DNA of 64,000 nucleotides from Paludibaculum fermentans (GCF_015277775.1 NZ_CP063849.1:6277501-6341500), one strand, 5' to 3'; counted from the stretch's first letter, positions 1 to 8,711 are shown. The notes: a model not told the origin generated them from the letters alone. Numbers and translations: made by a program.

Positions 1-2
1 AC

Positions 3-314
3 CGGCTGCTGGCCGCGTTCGCGCCGGCGCCGTTCCCCGAGGACTATGCCATGCTGGCCGGGTTCACGCACCTGTTTGCGGATCCGACCGGCTATGGAGC
101 GGGCTACTACAGCTACAAGTGGGCGGAGGTGCTCGATGCCGATGCGTTCACCCGCTTCAAGCACGAGGGCCTGTTCTCCCGGGAGACGGGCCGTTCGTTC
201 CGCGACAATATCCTCTCGCGTGGCGACAGTGAAGATCCGGCGGTCCTGTTCCGCGGCTTCATGGGCCGCGATCCGGACCCTGGCGCCCTGCTGACGAGGC
301 TGGGGCTCGTATGA
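3..314 (+). CDS. M3-family oligopeptidase (oligopeptidase A / Dcp type), C-terminal fragment
   Basis: The reading frame is open from the window edge to a TGA at 312-314, giving about 103 residues. The segment around a [14 protein letters not shown] stretch, followed by the [18 protein letters not shown] region, matches the helical C-terminal end of zinc M3 peptidases, which degrade short peptides in the cytoplasm. The HExxH zinc site lies upstream of the window and cannot be checked. The stop codon overlaps the start of the next gene (ATGA), so the two are probably co-transcribed. Family assignment is confident; the exact subfamily (oligopeptidase A or dipeptidyl carboxypeptidase) is not resolved. 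Confidence 0.85.
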   Translation, partial: RLLAAFAPAPFPEDYAMLAGFTHLFADPTGYGAGYYSYKWAEVLDADAFTRFKHEGLFSRETGRSFRDNILSRGDSEDPAVLFRGFMGRDPDPGALLTRLGLV

Positions 315-784
315 CCTTTGAGGTCAGGATCATCAATCTCGAGGACGGCCGGGTCGAACAGGGCATGTTCGACACCGTGCCCACCCTTGAGCAGGCCGTA
401 AAGGTAGTCGGCCTGATGCGCGAGTTTCTCTCGACGATGCCGGCGCAGTTCCGGGGTCCGCTGCCTTTCCTGAAGCGCGGGTCGGTGGAGCTGGAATGGG
501 CCTCGGCCACTGGGGCGGTTGCCTTCGCCACACTCTATGAGTCGGGTCAGGCGGCTACGCTTGCTGTGATGGCCTGCGACCCGAAGGGCGAAGCCGGCCA
601 GGGTGTGCTGGGCGGGCTGCAGCAGAGCCTCGGCCTGGGACCGGAGGAGTTCGCGCCGACGGACGGGCCGCTGATGGTGGTTGCCGCGCTGCCGGGCGCT
701 CCAGAGTGGCAGCCCATGCTGCACCTGCTCAATACTTCGCTGGCCGCGGTCTATTTTGCCGCCGTCCTGAAGGACCAGGCCTAA
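311..784 (+). CDS. hypothetical protein, 157 aa
   Basis: A 157-residue soluble protein whose ATG overlaps the stop of the M3 peptidase gene, so translation is probably coupled. I do not recognise the family. It is of mixed alpha/beta character, with a central stretch of small residues (about 60-120) and no signal peptide, membrane segment or Cys/His cluster. Third-position GC bias is normal for the window, and the overlap supports a real gene. Its 3' end overlaps by 4 bases, tail to tail, the end of the convergent gene on the other strand. Function unknown; the context only hints at co-expression with a peptidase. Confidence 0.75.
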   Translation: MTFEVRIINLEDGRVEQGMFDTVPTLEQAVKVVGLMREFLSTMPAQFRGPLPFLKRGSVELEWASATGAVAFATLYESGQAATLAVMACDPKGEAGQGVLGGLQQSLGLGPEEFAPTDGPLMVVAALPGAPEWQPMLHLLNTSLAAVYFAAVLKDQA

Positions 785-1206
785 CTTCCGATATCGGTGG
801 TGACTTTCCAACTGCCGTCCCGTTGCCTGCGCCAGACGGTGAGATAGCGGCCCTCGTGTTTCACGAGTTCGCCTTGGTCGTCCCGGAAGCTGATCTGGCT
901 GACGCCATAGGTGAAGCCGAGCGTGCCGTCCATTGAAGCTTCAGCGTGGATCGGTTGCCAGCGGATGGAAAACTCCTTGCGCGCGAACATCCCGGAGTAG
1001 AACTCGCGCAGTGCGGCTTTGCCGACAATCTCAGTGGGCCGCTGGTTCAACCGGGCGTCGTCGGCGAAGAAGCTCATCCAGCCGTCGAGCCCCCGGGCGA
1101 GGGTGGCGGAGTCGAAGGCCCGATCGGCCTCCATCAGTTGCTGGGGCACATCGGCCGCCAGCAGCGGCGCCGCACACAACAACAGGGAGAGAACAATAAA
1201 CTTCAT
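781..1206 (-). CDS. secreted SnoaL/DUF4440-like protein
   Basis: A 141-residue protein starting at the ATG at 1206, where a clear signal peptide begins (MKFIVLSLLLCAAPLLAA). The mature part has the NTF2-like layout of DUF4440/SnoaL proteins: a helical start (residues about 20-45), an FADDARLN motif, a GKAALREFYSGMF helix and a final strand pair with RYLTVWRRQRDGSWKV, typical of the family C-terminus. Members are small cone-shaped ligand-binding or catalytic domains; no specific substrate can be assigned. It lies 31 bases downstream of the regulator gene on the same strand and may be the last gene of the ABC/two-component operon. Longer upstream in-frame starts would destroy the signal peptide. 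Confidence 0.82.
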   Translation of the reverse strand: MKFIVLSLLLCAAPLLAADVPQQLMEADRAFDSATLARGLDGWMSFFADDARLNQRPTEIVGKAALREFYSGMFARKEFSIRWQPIHAEASMDGTLGFTYGVSQISFRDDQGELVKHEGRYLTVWRRQRDGSWKVTTDIGS

Positions 1207-1237
1207 GACTACCTCTGACGTTTCAGGTTGGCGGATG

Positions 1238-1843
1238 TCACAGCCAGCCGCGCTGCCGGGCAATGCGCGCCGCATCCACGCGGTTGGCGGCGCCCAGCTT
1301 GCTGATGGCCTCGGACAGATAGTTGCGTACAGTGCCCTCGGACAGGCTGAGTTTGAGCGCAATGTCGGCGGACGAACTACCTTCCCCGGCCAGGCGCAGC
1401 ACCTGCCGTTCGCGTTCGGTGAGTAGATCCTGCTCAGTCCACGCCTCCGCGGCCAGATCGGGGTCGATGGAGCGGCCCCCTGCGTATACGCGGCGGATGG
1501 CCGCGGCCAGCGTCGCGGCCGGCGAGTCCTTCAAGAGGTATCCGCTGACACCGGCCTCAAGAGCGCGGCGCAGGTAGCCAGGCCGTGCAAAGGTCGTCAG
1601 GATGATCACCTTCGCGGCACGCTTCTGCCGGCGGATCTCGGCGGCGAGCTCGAGCCCGGTCATATTGGGCATTTCGATATCGGACAACACCACGTCGGGC
1701 TGAGCCGTCTCGAGCAGCGACAGGGCCTCGGCGCCATCGCGCGCCTGCCCGGTGACTTCCAGATCATGCTCAGTGGAGAGCAGCGCAGCCAGTGCGCCTA
1801 GCACCATGGCCTGGTCTTCGGCGATGAGAATCCGGATGCTCAA
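1238..1843 (-). CDS. NarL/FixJ-family response regulator (DesR-like)
   Basis: A 201-residue two-domain regulator. The receiver domain (1-120) has acidic residues E9/D10, phosphoacceptor D55 in VVLSD, T83/T84 and K105 in GYLLKDS; a LuxR-type helix-turn-helix follows at about 139-195 (LTERERQVLRLAGEG through SEGTVRNYLS). The start is a TTG at 1843 whose bases overlap the stop of the histidine kinase gene (TTGA). This is the only start that gives the expected N-terminus, so it is translationally coupled to the kinase. It is probably phosphorylated by the adjacent DesK-like kinase and controls the neighbouring ABC exporter. The target site was not identified. Confidence 0.9.
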   Translation of the reverse strand: MSIRILIAEDQAMVLGALAALLSTEHDLEVTGQARDGAEALSLLETAQPDVVLSDIEMPNMTGLELAAEIRRQKRAAKVIILTTFARPGYLRRALEAGVSGYLLKDSPAATLAAAIRRVYAGGRSIDPDLAAEAWTEQDLLTERERQVLRLAGEGSSSADIALKLSLSEGTVRNYLSEAISKLGAANRVDAARIARQRGWL

Positions 1844-2928
1844 ACGGCCTCCAGGGGCAATCGGAGCAGTAGGCGCATACCGCTGGATCCGTCGTGTTCC
1901 AGGGTGCCGCCCAACGCCTCGACGCGTTCGCGCATGCCGCTGAGTCCGGCTCCTTCGTTGGCCGTGCCGCCCTGCCCGTCGTCGGCGATCTCCAGTTCGT
2001 ATTGACGCGGGCCCCGGCGCAGAGCCATGCGGCAGCGCGTGGCCCGGGCGTGACGAACAACGTTCGTGCAGGCTTCGCGAATGGCCAATGCCAGCACACC
2101 TTCCTGCGCGGCGGGCAGGGGGCCGCTGCCCAGATCGCACTCCAGTTCGATCCCTGCGGAGCGCAGCGCCTGCCGCGCGCTCTCCACCTCAGCCATCAGG
2201 CCCGCCGACCGGTAACCCCGAACTGCCGCGCGCACCTCAGCCAGCGCTTCCCGTGAAATCCGCTCGACGTCCCGGATCTCGGCGATCGCCCGTTTCGTAT
2301 CGTTCTCGGCCAACCGCGAAGCCAGTTCGGACTTCAGCACGATGACCGATAATGTGTGCCCCAGTAGGTCGTGCAGATCGCGGGCGATGCGTTCCCGTTC
2401 GGCGATCTGGGCCATCCGCGCCAACTCTCCCTGGGTCTGCATCAGGCGCAGCGTCAGGCGCCGCCGCTGGGTGTAGTGCATCACCATCAGTCCGACCAGT
2501 GGGGTGAAGATGGCGGGAGCCGCCCATCTTTGCCAGTGCATTCCGAGCAAGGTGACGGTTGCCAGTTCGATGGCCATCACGATGCCCAGCCCCATCCAGC
2601 CTTTGCGCGGCTCTCCTAATTCCGGCGTGAATGAGGCGGCGTAGACGAAGAACACCAACGCCGCGGAATTCTCCTTCGCGAACACAATGGCCAACAGGCA
2701 GAAGACTCCGATGATTGCCGGCAGTTGCCAGCCGCGCACCCAGAAGCCGCGGAAGTAGGCAGCCAGGAAGACCGCATAAGCCGACAGGGTGGTGACCCAA
2801 TCCCACAAGCCATTGCCGCGAAACGCCGGAGTCAGGAGGAATGGCAGCGAGTACACCAGCCACAAGTAGGGCATCCAGCCCTCCGGAGAATCCGGCGGCA
2901 GAAACGGCGCTTTGAGAGACCTGGGCAT
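1840..2928 (-). CDS. DesK-like sensor histidine kinase (HisKA_3)
   Basis: A 362-residue membrane kinase. Residues 18-152 hold several hydrophobic segments (about five or six membrane spans, little periplasmic sequence), as in intramembrane-sensing kinases. The dimerisation/phosphoacceptor motif ERERIARDLHDLLGH puts the phosphorylated His at 186. The HATPase domain carries an N-box (EACTNVVRHA, about 285-294), G1 box DDGQG at 316-320 and GLSGM at 328-332. The ATG at 2928 lies 5 bases after the permease stop; an upstream extension would run through the permease gene. By analogy with BceS/LnrJ-type systems it may sense the exporter or membrane stress; that is inference. Confidence 0.9.
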   Translation of the reverse strand: MPRSLKAPFLPPDSPEGWMPYLWLVYSLPFLLTPAFRGNGLWDWVTTLSAYAVFLAAYFRGFWVRGWQLPAIIGVFCLLAIVFAKENSAALVFFVYAASFTPELGEPRKGWMGLGIVMAIELATVTLLGMHWQRWAAPAIFTPLVGLMVMHYTQRRRLTLRLMQTQGELARMAQIAERERIARDLHDLLGHTLSVIVLKSELASRLAENDTKRAIAEIRDVERISREALAEVRAAVRGYRSAGLMAEVESARQALRSAGIELECDLGSGPLPAAQEGVLALAIREACTNVVRHARATRCRMALRRGPRQYELEIADDGQGGTANEGAGLSGMRERVEALGGTLEHDGSSGMRLLLRLPLEAV

Positions 2929-2933
2929 ATTTG

Positions 2934-3674
2934 TTATTGGCGCTGGCGGCGCCACGCTCCGGCAGTCAAAGCCAGGAACAGCAGGGCAAATCCCAGCAGG
3001 ACCACCAGATGCCACTCAACGGGCCATGTGGCGCGTCTGCCCACGATTGTACGACCGATCTGCAGCGCATGATAGGTGGGCAGGAAAATGGCCGCCTGCT
3101 GCATCTGCGCGGGCAGGAAGTCGATGGGGAGCCAGAGGCCGGAGCAGATCGCCATGGGCATGCTGATCAGGTTGACCACCGCCGGCGTGGCACTGGCGCT
3201 GGTGAGAGTACCCACCAGCAGGCCCATGCCGCACAAAGGAATGCTGGCGACCAGGACGCAGACGGCTAGCTGCAGCCACTGAGTAGCGCTGAGGCCAACG
3301 TGCCCCAGATACTGGGCCAGCAGCCCGAGCAGCAGCAGAATCGTGAGCGAGAAGGCCATGGCGGCGGCAATCTTGGATACGAAGTACGAGCCCAGCGGCA
3401 TGGGGCTAGCCCGTTTCACCTCTAACCAGCCCAAATTGCGCTCCGTAGAGAGGGTGACGGCGACACCCCACATCGATGCAGCGAGCGCCCCGAACACGGC
3501 GTAGCCGACGAGAATCGACTGCGCCAGGCTCACCGGCGGGACGCGGCCGGTGTTCATGAGGATGCCGAAAAACAGATAGAACAGCGGCGGCAGCAGCAGC
3601 GTGGGTACGGCGAAGCGCGGCGTGCGCAGCAGGGATAGAAATTGGAACTTGGCTTCCAGCCAGTAGGTATTCAT
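2934..3674 (-). CDS. ABC-2 type transporter permease
   Basis: A 246-residue integral membrane protein with six predicted spans: about 20-40, 55-75, 102-125, 138-160, 167-187 and 222-240. The layout and the RNLGWLEVKRASPMPLGSYF loop are typical of ABC-2 permeases (NatB/LnrM/DrrB type). Its ATG overlaps the ATPase stop by 4 bases, so the two subunits are coupled. Such one-ATPase, one-permease exporters usually move lipophilic drugs, peptides or lipids outward. The kinase/regulator pair immediately downstream suggests a self-regulated resistance or envelope-stress pump. Substrate unknown. Confidence 0.9.
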   Translation of the reverse strand: MNTYWLEAKFQFLSLLRTPRFAVPTLLLPPLFYLFFGILMNTGRVPPVSLAQSILVGYAVFGALAASMWGVAVTLSTERNLGWLEVKRASPMPLGSYFVSKIAAAMAFSLTILLLLGLLAQYLGHVGLSATQWLQLAVCVLVASIPLCGMGLLVGTLTSASATPAVVNLISMPMAICSGLWLPIDFLPAQMQQAAIFLPTYHALQIGRTIVGRRATWPVEWHLVVLLGFALLFLALTAGAWRRQRQ

Positions 3675-4552
3675 TGGGCCACCTCCGTCAATGCAAGAAA
3701 CGCTTCTTCCAGGCCGGCGCCCTGGATTTCCACTTCACGAACCCGGGGATCGGCTGTGAGCAGCCTGTGGAGCACGGTGTCGCTGTCGACCGCGGTAAGG
3801 GTGACGCGTCCGCCGGCGCGGGTCACTGATTGCACTCCTTCCAAAGCCCGCAACCGGTCGTCTGCCAGCTCCGTGATGCAGGAGATGCGGCGGGCGCAGA
3901 TGGAGCGCTTGATCTCGGCCGGAGACCCCTCGGCGATGCGGCGGCCCTTGTCGATCACAGCCACATGGTCCGCCAGCACGTCGGCTTCCTCCAGATAGTG
4001 GGTCGTCAACAGCACGCTGCCTCCGCCTGCAACAAAGTGGCGAATGTGCTTCCACAGGCCGCGGCGGCTGTCCACATCCAGGCCGACTGTCGGTTCGTCC
4101 AGCAGCAGCAGGTCCGGCCGGCCGCAAATGGCGAGGGCGAACAATACCCGTTGCCGCTGACCGCCGGAGAGCGAGCCGTACATGCGCCGCTCCAGGCCCT
4201 CCAGCCCAGCCGCCCGGATCGCTTCGCCGGCCGGCAGGGGCTTGGGGTAATAGCTGGAGAAGAGCTCGATGTGCTCGGCCACACGCAGCGTTTCGGGTAC
4301 CTGTCCAGCCTGTAGCATGGCGCCGGTACGCAAACGGCCGGCGCACTGGCGGGGGTCGTGGCCGAAGACGCGTGCCGCGCCCTCGTCAGCCGAAGTCAGG
4401 CCCAGCAGCAGCTTGGTGGCGGTGGTCTTGCCTGCGCCGTTCCGTCCCAGCAGCGCCAGCAGTTGTCCCTGTTCGATTTGGAGATCGAAGCCATCCAGCG
4501 CCGTTACCGGGCCGAATCGCTTCCTGATGTTCCGCAGTTCCGCAATGATCAT
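3671..4552 (-). CDS. ABC transporter ATP-binding protein (drug/peptide exporter type)
   Basis: A 293-residue ATPase. Walker A is GRNGAGKT at 36-43, the signature LSGGQ at 128-132 and Walker B LLLLDEP at 148-154, followed by the switch His in LLTTHYLEEAD. The C-terminal 70 residues resemble the extension of NatA/DrrA-type exporters. I chose the ATG at 4552 (MIIAELRNIRKRFG) because the preceding 26 codons of open frame show no conservation-like features. This is the first gene of a four- or five-gene operon (ATPase, permease, kinase, regulator, SnoaL-like). No obvious promoter box was seen in the 120 bases upstream. Confidence 0.93.
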   Translation of the reverse strand: MIIAELRNIRKRFGPVTALDGFDLQIEQGQLLALLGRNGAGKTTATKLLLGLTSADEGAARVFGHDPRQCAGRLRTGAMLQAGQVPETLRVAEHIELFSSYYPKPLPAGEAIRAAGLEGLERRMYGSLSGGQRQRVLFALAICGRPDLLLLDEPTVGLDVDSRRGLWKHIRHFVAGGGSVLLTTHYLEEADVLADHVAVIDKGRRIAEGSPAEIKRSICARRISCITELADDRLRALEGVQSVTRAGGRVTLTAVDSDTVLHRLLTADPRVREVEIQGAGLEEAFLALTEVAQ

Positions 4553-4633
4553 GACCCATCGTGCGGCGTCCCGCGTGTCCCGGCCAGTGCCGAGTGTCAC
4601 CCCCGGCAGGTGACAAATGTCAGAACGCAATAA

Positions 4634-4657
4634 GGGCCGGAGCGTTGGCCCCGGCCC
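4634..4657 (-). terminator. rho-independent terminator of TonB receptor 1
   Basis: A GC hairpin with a 10-position stem (GGGCCGGAGC against GCCCCGGCCC, one A/C mismatch) and loop GTTG, 23 bases after the receptor stop. It is almost identical to the hairpin after the paralogous receptor at 8688-8711. Flanking T/A bases are weak on both sides, so termination could be partly bidirectional. Confidence 0.7.
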
Positions 4658-4679
4658 TTTCCCTGTCAGTCTTCGCTGC

Positions 4680-7600
4680 CTAGAACGAGTAGCGCAGGCT
4701 GAACTGCAACTGGCGTTGGCTGTCCGCCTTGCTGGTGATCATGCCGAAGGTGGAACTCGTTGGCGTATAGTCCGCGCCGTTCCAGTTCGGGTGATTCAGC
4801 CAGCTGAAGGCTTCGCCGCGCAGCAGCACCCGGTGGCGCTCGTTGATCTGGAAGGTCTTGAAGATGCCGAGATTCCAGTTCTGCACACCCGGGTTGTAGA
4901 TGATGTCACGGTTGGACTGCGTGGTGAACGTGCCCTGGGTGGGCTTGGTGAACATGGCCGCACCGCCGGTGGTGGTGGCGCGGAACCAGTAGATCTTGTC
5001 GCCCGAGTTGAGACGGATGCCCTTCTGGTCGTTAGGTAGGATGGGATCACCATTGACGTCCCAGATCTGCGAACCGCTGCCGCTGCCGACGCCGGCGATG
5101 TCGTCGCCGGTGGCGACCGTGTTCGGAGTGCCGGTCTGGAACTGGGTGACGCCGCTGATCTGCCAACCGCCCGCGATGCCCTTCACCAGACCCCGGCTGT
5201 TCTTGAAGAACGGCAGGGCGTAGATGTAGTTGATCACGGCCAGGTGGCGGGTATCGTTGGTGCAGGGGCCCCACAGGTTGTGGGCATCATAAGTGTTCGG
5301 AACGATGTCGCGCTGGGCGCTGCCGTCGTCCATGCACTTTGAATACGTGTAGGCCAGGCCGAAGCTGAGCCCATTGGCGAAGCGCCGGTTCACGTTGATC
5401 TGGGCGCTGTTGTAGGTCATGTTGGCGTCGTTGAACGTCTCACGGATCGCGCCATAACCGAGATAGGGCCGCTTGGCGTTGATGTTCACGCTGGTGTTGG
5501 TGTAGAGGGAGTTGAGCGGAGCCTGGTTGATGTTCTTCTCCCGCTGGCCGAAGTTGGACCGGCGGCCGACGTAGGCGAGCTCAAGGACCGTGTTGAAGCC
5601 GACTTCCCGCTCGTAGTTGACGTTCCACGTGTAGCTCTGAGGCATGTGGAACTCCTTGGCCTGGGTGGTGACGCTGAGCGGGAAACTTGCCGCCGTACCA
5701 CCGCCAGGGCTATCCACCGAACCGTAGGACACAGAGGCCATCGGCTGCAGCGGCGGGTTGCCGCCCAGGAAGACCGAGTCGCTCACACCCAGTGGCGTGA
5801 CGAACTTGCCGGCGCCCGCGCGCAGAACCTGCTTGGAGGAGATCTGGTAGGCCATGCCGAGGCGGGGCTGGAAGTTGAGGTAATCGATGTTCGAGTAGTA
5901 ACGGGGCTCCTGGCCGCCGCGGAACAGATAGTCGTAGGCGGAGTTGCCGGCGATGTTCACACGACCCTTGGCCGCGTCCGGCCAGCCGTTGCCTGGGATC
6001 ACGATGCCGTTGTAGAGATCGCCGGTGCCGGCTACGGGATTGCCGCTGGCATCGATCGTGACGGCCTTCGAGGTGTCGTAATACTTCGGGTCGAAGATCG
6101 TCATGTTGTTCCACAGCGAGTAGTAAGGCTGGATGATCGAATGGCGGATGCCGTACTCGATCTTCAACTTCGCGTTGACCTTCCAGCTGTCCTGGACGAA
6201 CCACTCCACCATGTGGTGGCGATACGGCGTGAAGCTGCGCTGTCCAATCTCGGCGTAGGTGTCGAAGAGGCCCAGGGCCGCGTTGCCCAATGCGAGGCCG
6301 CTACCGCCTGTGCGGGTGTGGGTGAAGACGAAACGGCCATTCTGATTGTCGGTGCCTCCGGGGACGCCGTTCACGTTGATCTGGTCGTAGTCGTTCTGGC
6401 CGGAGCGTTCAAACATGAAGCCGGCTTTCAGGATGTGGTTGCCGCGAATGTTCGTGATGTTGTTGCTGATGGTGTAGATAGGGCCGGTCGATTGCGAGGG
6501 ATAGGGGCTGCCCGTATAAGTGGAGAAGCCGGTCATATCGATGGCTGGCAGCTTGTTGGGGCGGTCTTTCCCATTCGGATAGATGTAGGCATAGTTGATG
6601 CCGTAGGTCGTCCGGTTGAAGGAGGGCACGTCCTCCATCGCCAGATACACCTGGTCTCGGCTGGCGGTGACCTGGAACTCGTTGACCAGCGTGGGGCTGA
6701 GGGTGCGTGTCCAGTTGATCGAAGAAGTCTGGTTGGGGCGCGTGGTGGTCTTTTTCGTCAACAGCAGGTTTGTGCCCCAAGGATCCGTATCGACGTAGTG
6801 GAACAGCAGGGCGCGGAACTTGATCGAGTCCTTTGAAGTTGGCAGATAGTCGAGGCTCATGCTGTCCTTGCGCTGCTCCGTGGTGGCCAGGGCGACGCTG
6901 TAGAAGTTGGTGCTCGTGCCGACATCGTAATTGGGCAGCGGGAAGACTTGCAGCAGGCCCATGCCGTTGGCGCTCTGCCGGCTCTTGGGGATGATGTTCC
7001 CCGCGAACGGGGCACCGTTGGTGGGGTCATTGATCACACCGACGGTTTTGTAGTTGTAAAACACGTTCGATGAAAGCAGTTCGCTGAAGTCGCCGCCACG
7101 CATTGCTGCTGTCGGGACGGTCTTGGAACCCGCGCTGTCGCGATGGTGGGTAACCCATTCCTGCGACCAGACGAAGAACAGCTTGCTTTTGTCTTCGTTC
7201 CACTTTTTCGGGATGTAGACCGGGCCGCTCAGATTGTAGCCGTACTGGTTGTAGTGGATCGATGGCGCGAAATTCGTGGAGGCGCTGCGGTTGCGGCTCC
7301 AGGTGTTGGCGTCGAATGCCTGGTTGCGGACGTACTCATAAAGCGTGCCGTGAAACTGGTTGGTGCCGCTCTTGCTGACCACGCGCACCTGGCCGCCCGC
7401 TCCGCGGCCGTACTCAGCCGAGTAGGAGGCCGTGAGGATCTGGACCTCTGCAGTCATGTCGAGATCGGCGGAACCGATGGAAGTGCCGTTCGAACGGGTG
7501 CGGACGGCGGGCGCGCCGTCGTACATGATGGCGACATCCTGTGTGCGCGAACCGTTGATCGAGAGGCCCGCCTGGCTCATGCCATAGCTGAAGCTCGACA

Positions 7601-8105
7601 GCATGCTGCCGCTGCGGACACCCGGTTTCAACAGGGCCAGGAAGATCGGGTTGCGGCCGTTGAGCTGCAGATCGCTCAACTGCTTGCCTTCGATCAGCCG
7701 GCCTACCGCGCCGGACTCTGTCTGCAGGGCTGCGGCCGTGGCGGAAACTTCCACAACTTCTGTAGCCGAGCCTACTTGCAGCGTTACGTCGAAACTGGCC
7801 GGCAGGCTGGCGTCGATCTTGTTGTCCTTGGACTCATACTTCTTGAAACCCGCCAGTTCGATAGTCAGTGTGTACATACCTGACGGAATAGTCGGGACTA
7901 CAAAGTTACCTGATTCGTTCGTTTTCGACTCGCGGGTCAAGCCATTAGCTTGATTCTTGAGTACAACTTTCGCGTTAGGAACAACCGCGGATGATGGATC
8001 TCTGACAACTCCACTTGCTGTCGAGTTGTCTGACTGGGGGAATGCACATTGAAGCAGGGTGCAGAGGAGTATGGACGCCATCGCTCCTGAACGTACTCTG
8101 TTCAT
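4680..8105 (-). CDS. TonB-dependent receptor with carboxypeptidase-regulatory domain (Oar-like), paralog 1
   Basis: 1141 residues. Signal peptide 1-24 ending at the SDNSTASG junction; a CarboxypepD_reg/Cna-B-like beta-sandwich at about 27-108 (GVVRDPSSAVVPNAKV, SGNFVVPTIPSGMYTL); a plug region about 120-260 containing LNGRNPIFLALLKPGV and GGQVRVVSKSGTNQFHG; then a very large outer-membrane beta-barrel ending in the aromatic C-terminal strand LRYSF recognised by the BAM complex. Oar-like receptors take up large nutrients (often glycans or peptides) with TonB energy. The start is set by GGAGG 6 bases before the ATG. It is closely similar throughout to the receptor at 8737-12168 and is a tandem paralog. 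No substrate enzyme is adjacent, so the ligand is unknown. Confidence 0.95.
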   Translation of the reverse strand: MNRVRSGAMASILLCTLLQCAFPQSDNSTASGVVRDPSSAVVPNAKVVLKNQANGLTRESKTNESGNFVVPTIPSGMYTLTIELAGFKKYESKDNKIDASLPASFDVTLQVGSATEVVEVSATAAALQTESGAVGRLIEGKQLSDLQLNGRNPIFLALLKPGVRSGSMLSSFSYGMSQAGLSINGSRTQDVAIMYDGAPAVRTRSNGTSIGSADLDMTAEVQILTASYSAEYGRGAGGQVRVVSKSGTNQFHGTLYEYVRNQAFDANTWSRNRSASTNFAPSIHYNQYGYNLSGPVYIPKKWNEDKSKLFFVWSQEWVTHHRDSAGSKTVPTAAMRGGDFSELLSSNVFYNYKTVGVINDPTNGAPFAGNIIPKSRQSANGMGLLQVFPLPNYDVGTSTNFYSVALATTEQRKDSMSLDYLPTSKDSIKFRALLFHYVDTDPWGTNLLLTKKTTTRPNQTSSINWTRTLSPTLVNEFQVTASRDQVYLAMEDVPSFNRTTYGINYAYIYPNGKDRPNKLPAIDMTGFSTYTGSPYPSQSTGPIYTISNNITNIRGNHILKAGFMFERSGQNDYDQINVNGVPGGTDNQNGRFVFTHTRTGGSGLALGNAALGLFDTYAEIGQRSFTPYRHHMVEWFVQDSWKVNAKLKIEYGIRHSIIQPYYSLWNNMTIFDPKYYDTSKAVTIDASGNPVAGTGDLYNGIVIPGNGWPDAAKGRVNIAGNSAYDYLFRGGQEPRYYSNIDYLNFQPRLGMAYQISSKQVLRAGAGKFVTPLGVSDSVFLGGNPPLQPMASVSYGSVDSPGGGTAASFPLSVTTQAKEFHMPQSYTWNVNYEREVGFNTVLELAYVGRRSNFGQREKNINQAPLNSLYTNTSVNINAKRPYLGYGAIRETFNDANMTYNSAQINVNRRFANGLSFGLAYTYSKCMDDGSAQRDIVPNTYDAHNLWGPCTNDTRHLAVINYIYALPFFKNSRGLVKGIAGGWQISGVTQFQTGTPNTVATGDDIAGVGSGSGSQIWDVNGDPILPNDQKGIRLNSGDKIYWFRATTTGGAAMFTKPTQGTFTTQSNRDIIYNPGVQNWNLGIFKTFQINERHRVLLRGEAFSWLNHPNWNGADYTPTSSTFGMITSKADSQRQLQFSLRYSF

Positions 8106-8120
8106 TCTAAACCTCCTGAA

Positions 8121-8136
8121 GCTAGGGCTCCCTAGC
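8121..8136 (-). promoter_or_regulatory. perfect palindrome/hairpin at the 5' end of the receptor 1 transcript
   Basis: GCTAGGGAGCCCTAGC is a perfect 16-base palindrome. It lies directly between the predicted -10 (8144-8149) and the GGAGG at 8112-8116. If transcription starts about 7 bases after the -10, the palindrome is the first element of the mRNA. It could be an operator that blocks polymerase or a 5' stabilising hairpin next to the ribosome site. Confidence 0.5.
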
Positions 8137-8143
8137 TGTTAGG

Positions 8144-8171
8144 ATTATACATTCGCCACTTATTTCCACAA
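8144..8171 (-). promoter_or_regulatory. predicted sigma-70 promoter of TonB receptor 1
   Basis: Reading the minus strand, TTGTGG (8171-8166) is followed after 16 bases by a perfect TATAAT (8149-8144). The start codon of receptor 1 is 39 bases further on. Sigma-70-like consensus in Acidobacteriota is assumed, not shown. Confidence 0.5.
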
Positions 8172-8616
8172 GATGCGGTCTCCCTGTAGTTCTTTCGTTA
8201 TGTGTGTAGTTTGTAATAGAAGCCACTGTGGAACCTGCTGAAAACATTCAGTGGATGCCTTCTTTTGGTTAGCAGGGATTTGCATTATTAACAGATGGCA
8301 AACATTCATAGCAAAGATTTGATGTGGGCTTACAATCGGGGTGAGCGATTTGTAGGAAACTTCAAACAAGACAGCGTAGGCGGGAGCACGCGCCGCCCCG
8401 GTTGAGCGAGATGGGAGTTGCTCGCCTCCGGAATGTAATGCGTGCTACTGAGAGGTCTGCCCAGCGGATCTTGGAAGGGAATCGAGGAACTTGAGGAGGT
8501 ACGATCCGCACCTTACGTGTGGGGAGTGCTCACCGAGGTTGGAAAGAACGGCGGAGAGTGTGCCTCAACTGCCGCCTAAGGGCTGGCCGGTAAGAGTTAG
8601 TGCTACAGATGCCCGG

Positions 8617-8638
8617 CCTCCAGAAGACGAATTGAAGC
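8617..8638 (-). repeat. relic copy of the receptor 2 leader (22 bases, includes GGAGG)
   Basis: On the minus strand this reads as the leader of receptor 2 (12177-12199), including its CTGGAGG ribosome site, with a single T deleted. No ATG or receptor-like frame follows. It sits about 50 bases beyond the terminator of receptor 2, where the leader of a tandemly duplicated gene would be expected. Confidence 0.6.
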
Positions 8639-8687
8639 AATCGCGGACTGGAGTCTTGTTCATACCGTAGCAACCGGCCAACAAAAA

Positions 8688-8711
8688 GGGCCGGAGCGTT
8701 GGCTCCGGCCC
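8688..8711 (-). terminator. rho-independent terminator of TonB receptor 2
   Basis: Perfect 10-bp stem GGGCCGGAGC/GCTCCGGCCC with loop GTTG (CAAC on the minus strand), followed on the minus strand by TTTTT (8687-8683). It starts 25 bases after the receptor 2 stop codon and shares all but one stem base with the receptor 1 terminator. Confidence 0.85.

Noticed and set aside
5646-6836. 396-codon plus-strand frame antisense to TonB receptor 1
   Set aside because: Shadow frame of the receptor gene.
8218-8260. GCCACTG, resembling the B12 box of cobalamin riboswitches
   Set aside because: It is on the wrong strand for the receptor gene and lacks the other riboswitch boxes.
8160-8369. 69-codon minus-strand frame upstream of receptor 1
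   Set aside because: AT-rich with no coding bias or domain, overlaps the predicted promoter; starts with a non-ATG codon.
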